From Elusimicrobiota bacterium (lineage in GTDB: Bacteria; Elusimicrobiota; Elusimicrobia; Elusimicrobiales; UBA9959), in NCBI GenBank assembly GCA_030637365.1, contig DAOWGR010000082.1, positions 1-6,547 on the forward strand: DNA of 6,547 nucleotides, in the 5' to 3' direction. The notes beneath the pieces are model-generated. The model searched no databases. It saw nothing but the letters and a program-made list of their open reading frames with translations, and had not been told where the DNA came from. The translations under genes and the position numbers were made by a program. This document shows, piece after piece, positions 5,800 through 6,547 of this stretch (its first letter is position 1; each line of letters begins with the position of its first letter).

Positions 5800-6547
5800 A
5801 TGGCAGCGGGAATTTATATGCGCGAAACCAATTATAAATATATCATTGACAAATTTCCCGGCGCGGACGGCGCTTTTATTTCAGACAGGCTTAAAACCAT
5901 CCAATGGCCCGTTAATAAAAAAGCCAAGGTCTGCGAAGTAACGGTGAATTCAATATGCAATAACAGATGCATGTTTTGTTATAACGGAGAAAAAGATTTC
6001 GGGCGGTTTCCCGATGCCGATTTTAAAACGATTTGCCGCGCCTTATATGAAGGAAGACAACAAGGGTGTTGGATAGCGGCCGTTATAGGGGGAGAGCCCT
6101 CGTTAAATAATGATATAGGGAAAATTGCCGCTTTCGCGAGAAAAATAGGCTATGATTGCGTGAAAATATGCACAAACGGGCTTAAGCTTTCGGATAAATC
6201 TTATACCCGGCATTTGGTTGAAAGCGGCTTTAATATGTTTGATATTTCCATACACGGGCATAATGCCAAAGTTCATGACAGGCTGGTTAATTCTAAAGGG
6301 GCTTTTTCACTCATCATGAAAGCCGCCGAAAATGTAAAAGCTTTGTCCGCGGAATTGGGGACGAATCAAGTTGTCAATAAGCTCAACTATAAAAATTTCC
6401 CCCAATTTTTCAAAATGGCGTATCTTGATTTGGGAATAAATTATTACAATATTATTTATTCGCATTATCGCGGAATGATGTGGAAAAACAAGCTCGCGCT
6501 CAAGCTTCCCGTTACGAAAGCCGCCGTAAAAATAAAAGAAGGCTTAA
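5800..6547 (+). CDS. MoaA-like radical SAM protein (runs off right edge)
   Basis: There are 249 codons and the reading frame is open to the window end. The radical SAM signature is CNNRCMFCY (Cys53, Cys57, Cys60), followed by VIGGEPSL (95-102; the GGEP motif that contacts the SAM amino group), ICTNGLKL (123-130), FDISIHGHNAKVHDRL (147-162) and VVNKLNY (191-197). This order is typical of MoaA/SPASM-like enzymes, and the SIHG segment is common among them. The NKLNY motif is shared with the second half of the preceding fusion (residues 624-628), which suggests close relationship. A 34-nt gap after that gene and the shared direction make it the third gene of the operon. Any auxiliary-cluster cysteines would lie beyond the window. 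Function is unassigned; peptide modification and cofactor assembly are both compatible with the family. Confidence 0.87.
   Translation, partial: MAAGIYMRETNYKYIIDKFPGADGAFISDRLKTIQWPVNKKAKVCEVTVNSICNNRCMFCYNGEKDFGRFPDADFKTICRALYEGRQQGCWIAAVIGGEPSLNNDIGKIAAFARKIGYDCVKICTNGLKLSDKSYTRHLVESGFNMFDISIHGHNAKVHDRLVNSKGAFSLIMKAAENVKALSAELGTNQVVNKLNYKNFPQFFKMAYLDLGINYYNIIYSHYRGMMWKNKLALKLPVTKAAVKIKEGL

Overview
The window looks bacterial, from a genome of moderate GC with AT-rich intergenic DNA. The best clue to the lineage is the secreted NHL-repeat protein ending in a FlgD-type immunoglobulin-like domain. That architecture is common in Elusimicrobiota, Omnitrophota and related uncultured phyla. I favour one of these two, with low-to-moderate confidence because no rRNA or other marker gene is present.

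Layout: (1) Positions 1-158, minus strand, hold the first 52 codons of a radical SAM protein that runs off the left edge. A good sigma70-type promoter and a foldable leader precede it. (2) Positions 325-1644, minus strand, encode an exported NHL beta-propeller protein whose blades are near-identical 141-bp repeats. (3) Positions 1645-1888 form a divergent intergenic region with a cluster of interlocking inverted repeats and possible promoters on both strands. (4) From 1889 to the right edge, plus strand, lies an apparent operon of three radical SAM genes. The first is a HemN/HemW-like protein (1889-3466). One base later comes a 765-residue protein that fuses a HemN/HemW-like radical SAM half to a second, MoaA-like radical SAM half (3468-5765). 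After a 34-nt gap comes a MoaA-like radical SAM protein cut by the window end (5800-6547).

Four of the five genes are radical SAM proteins, and together they carry five intact CxxxCxxC cluster motifs. The two HemN/HemW-like halves are clear paralogs with the same unusual N-terminal extension. The second half of the fusion resembles the last gene. The tail of the first operon gene looks like an eroded piece of the same MoaA-like domain. This suggests a lineage-specific pathway built by duplication, fusion and decay of radical SAM modules.

The substrate cannot be read from the window. A modified tetrapyrrole or other cofactor, or a ribosomally made peptide, are the two natural possibilities. 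No convincing precursor peptide, transporter, tRNA, CRISPR array or transposase is visible.
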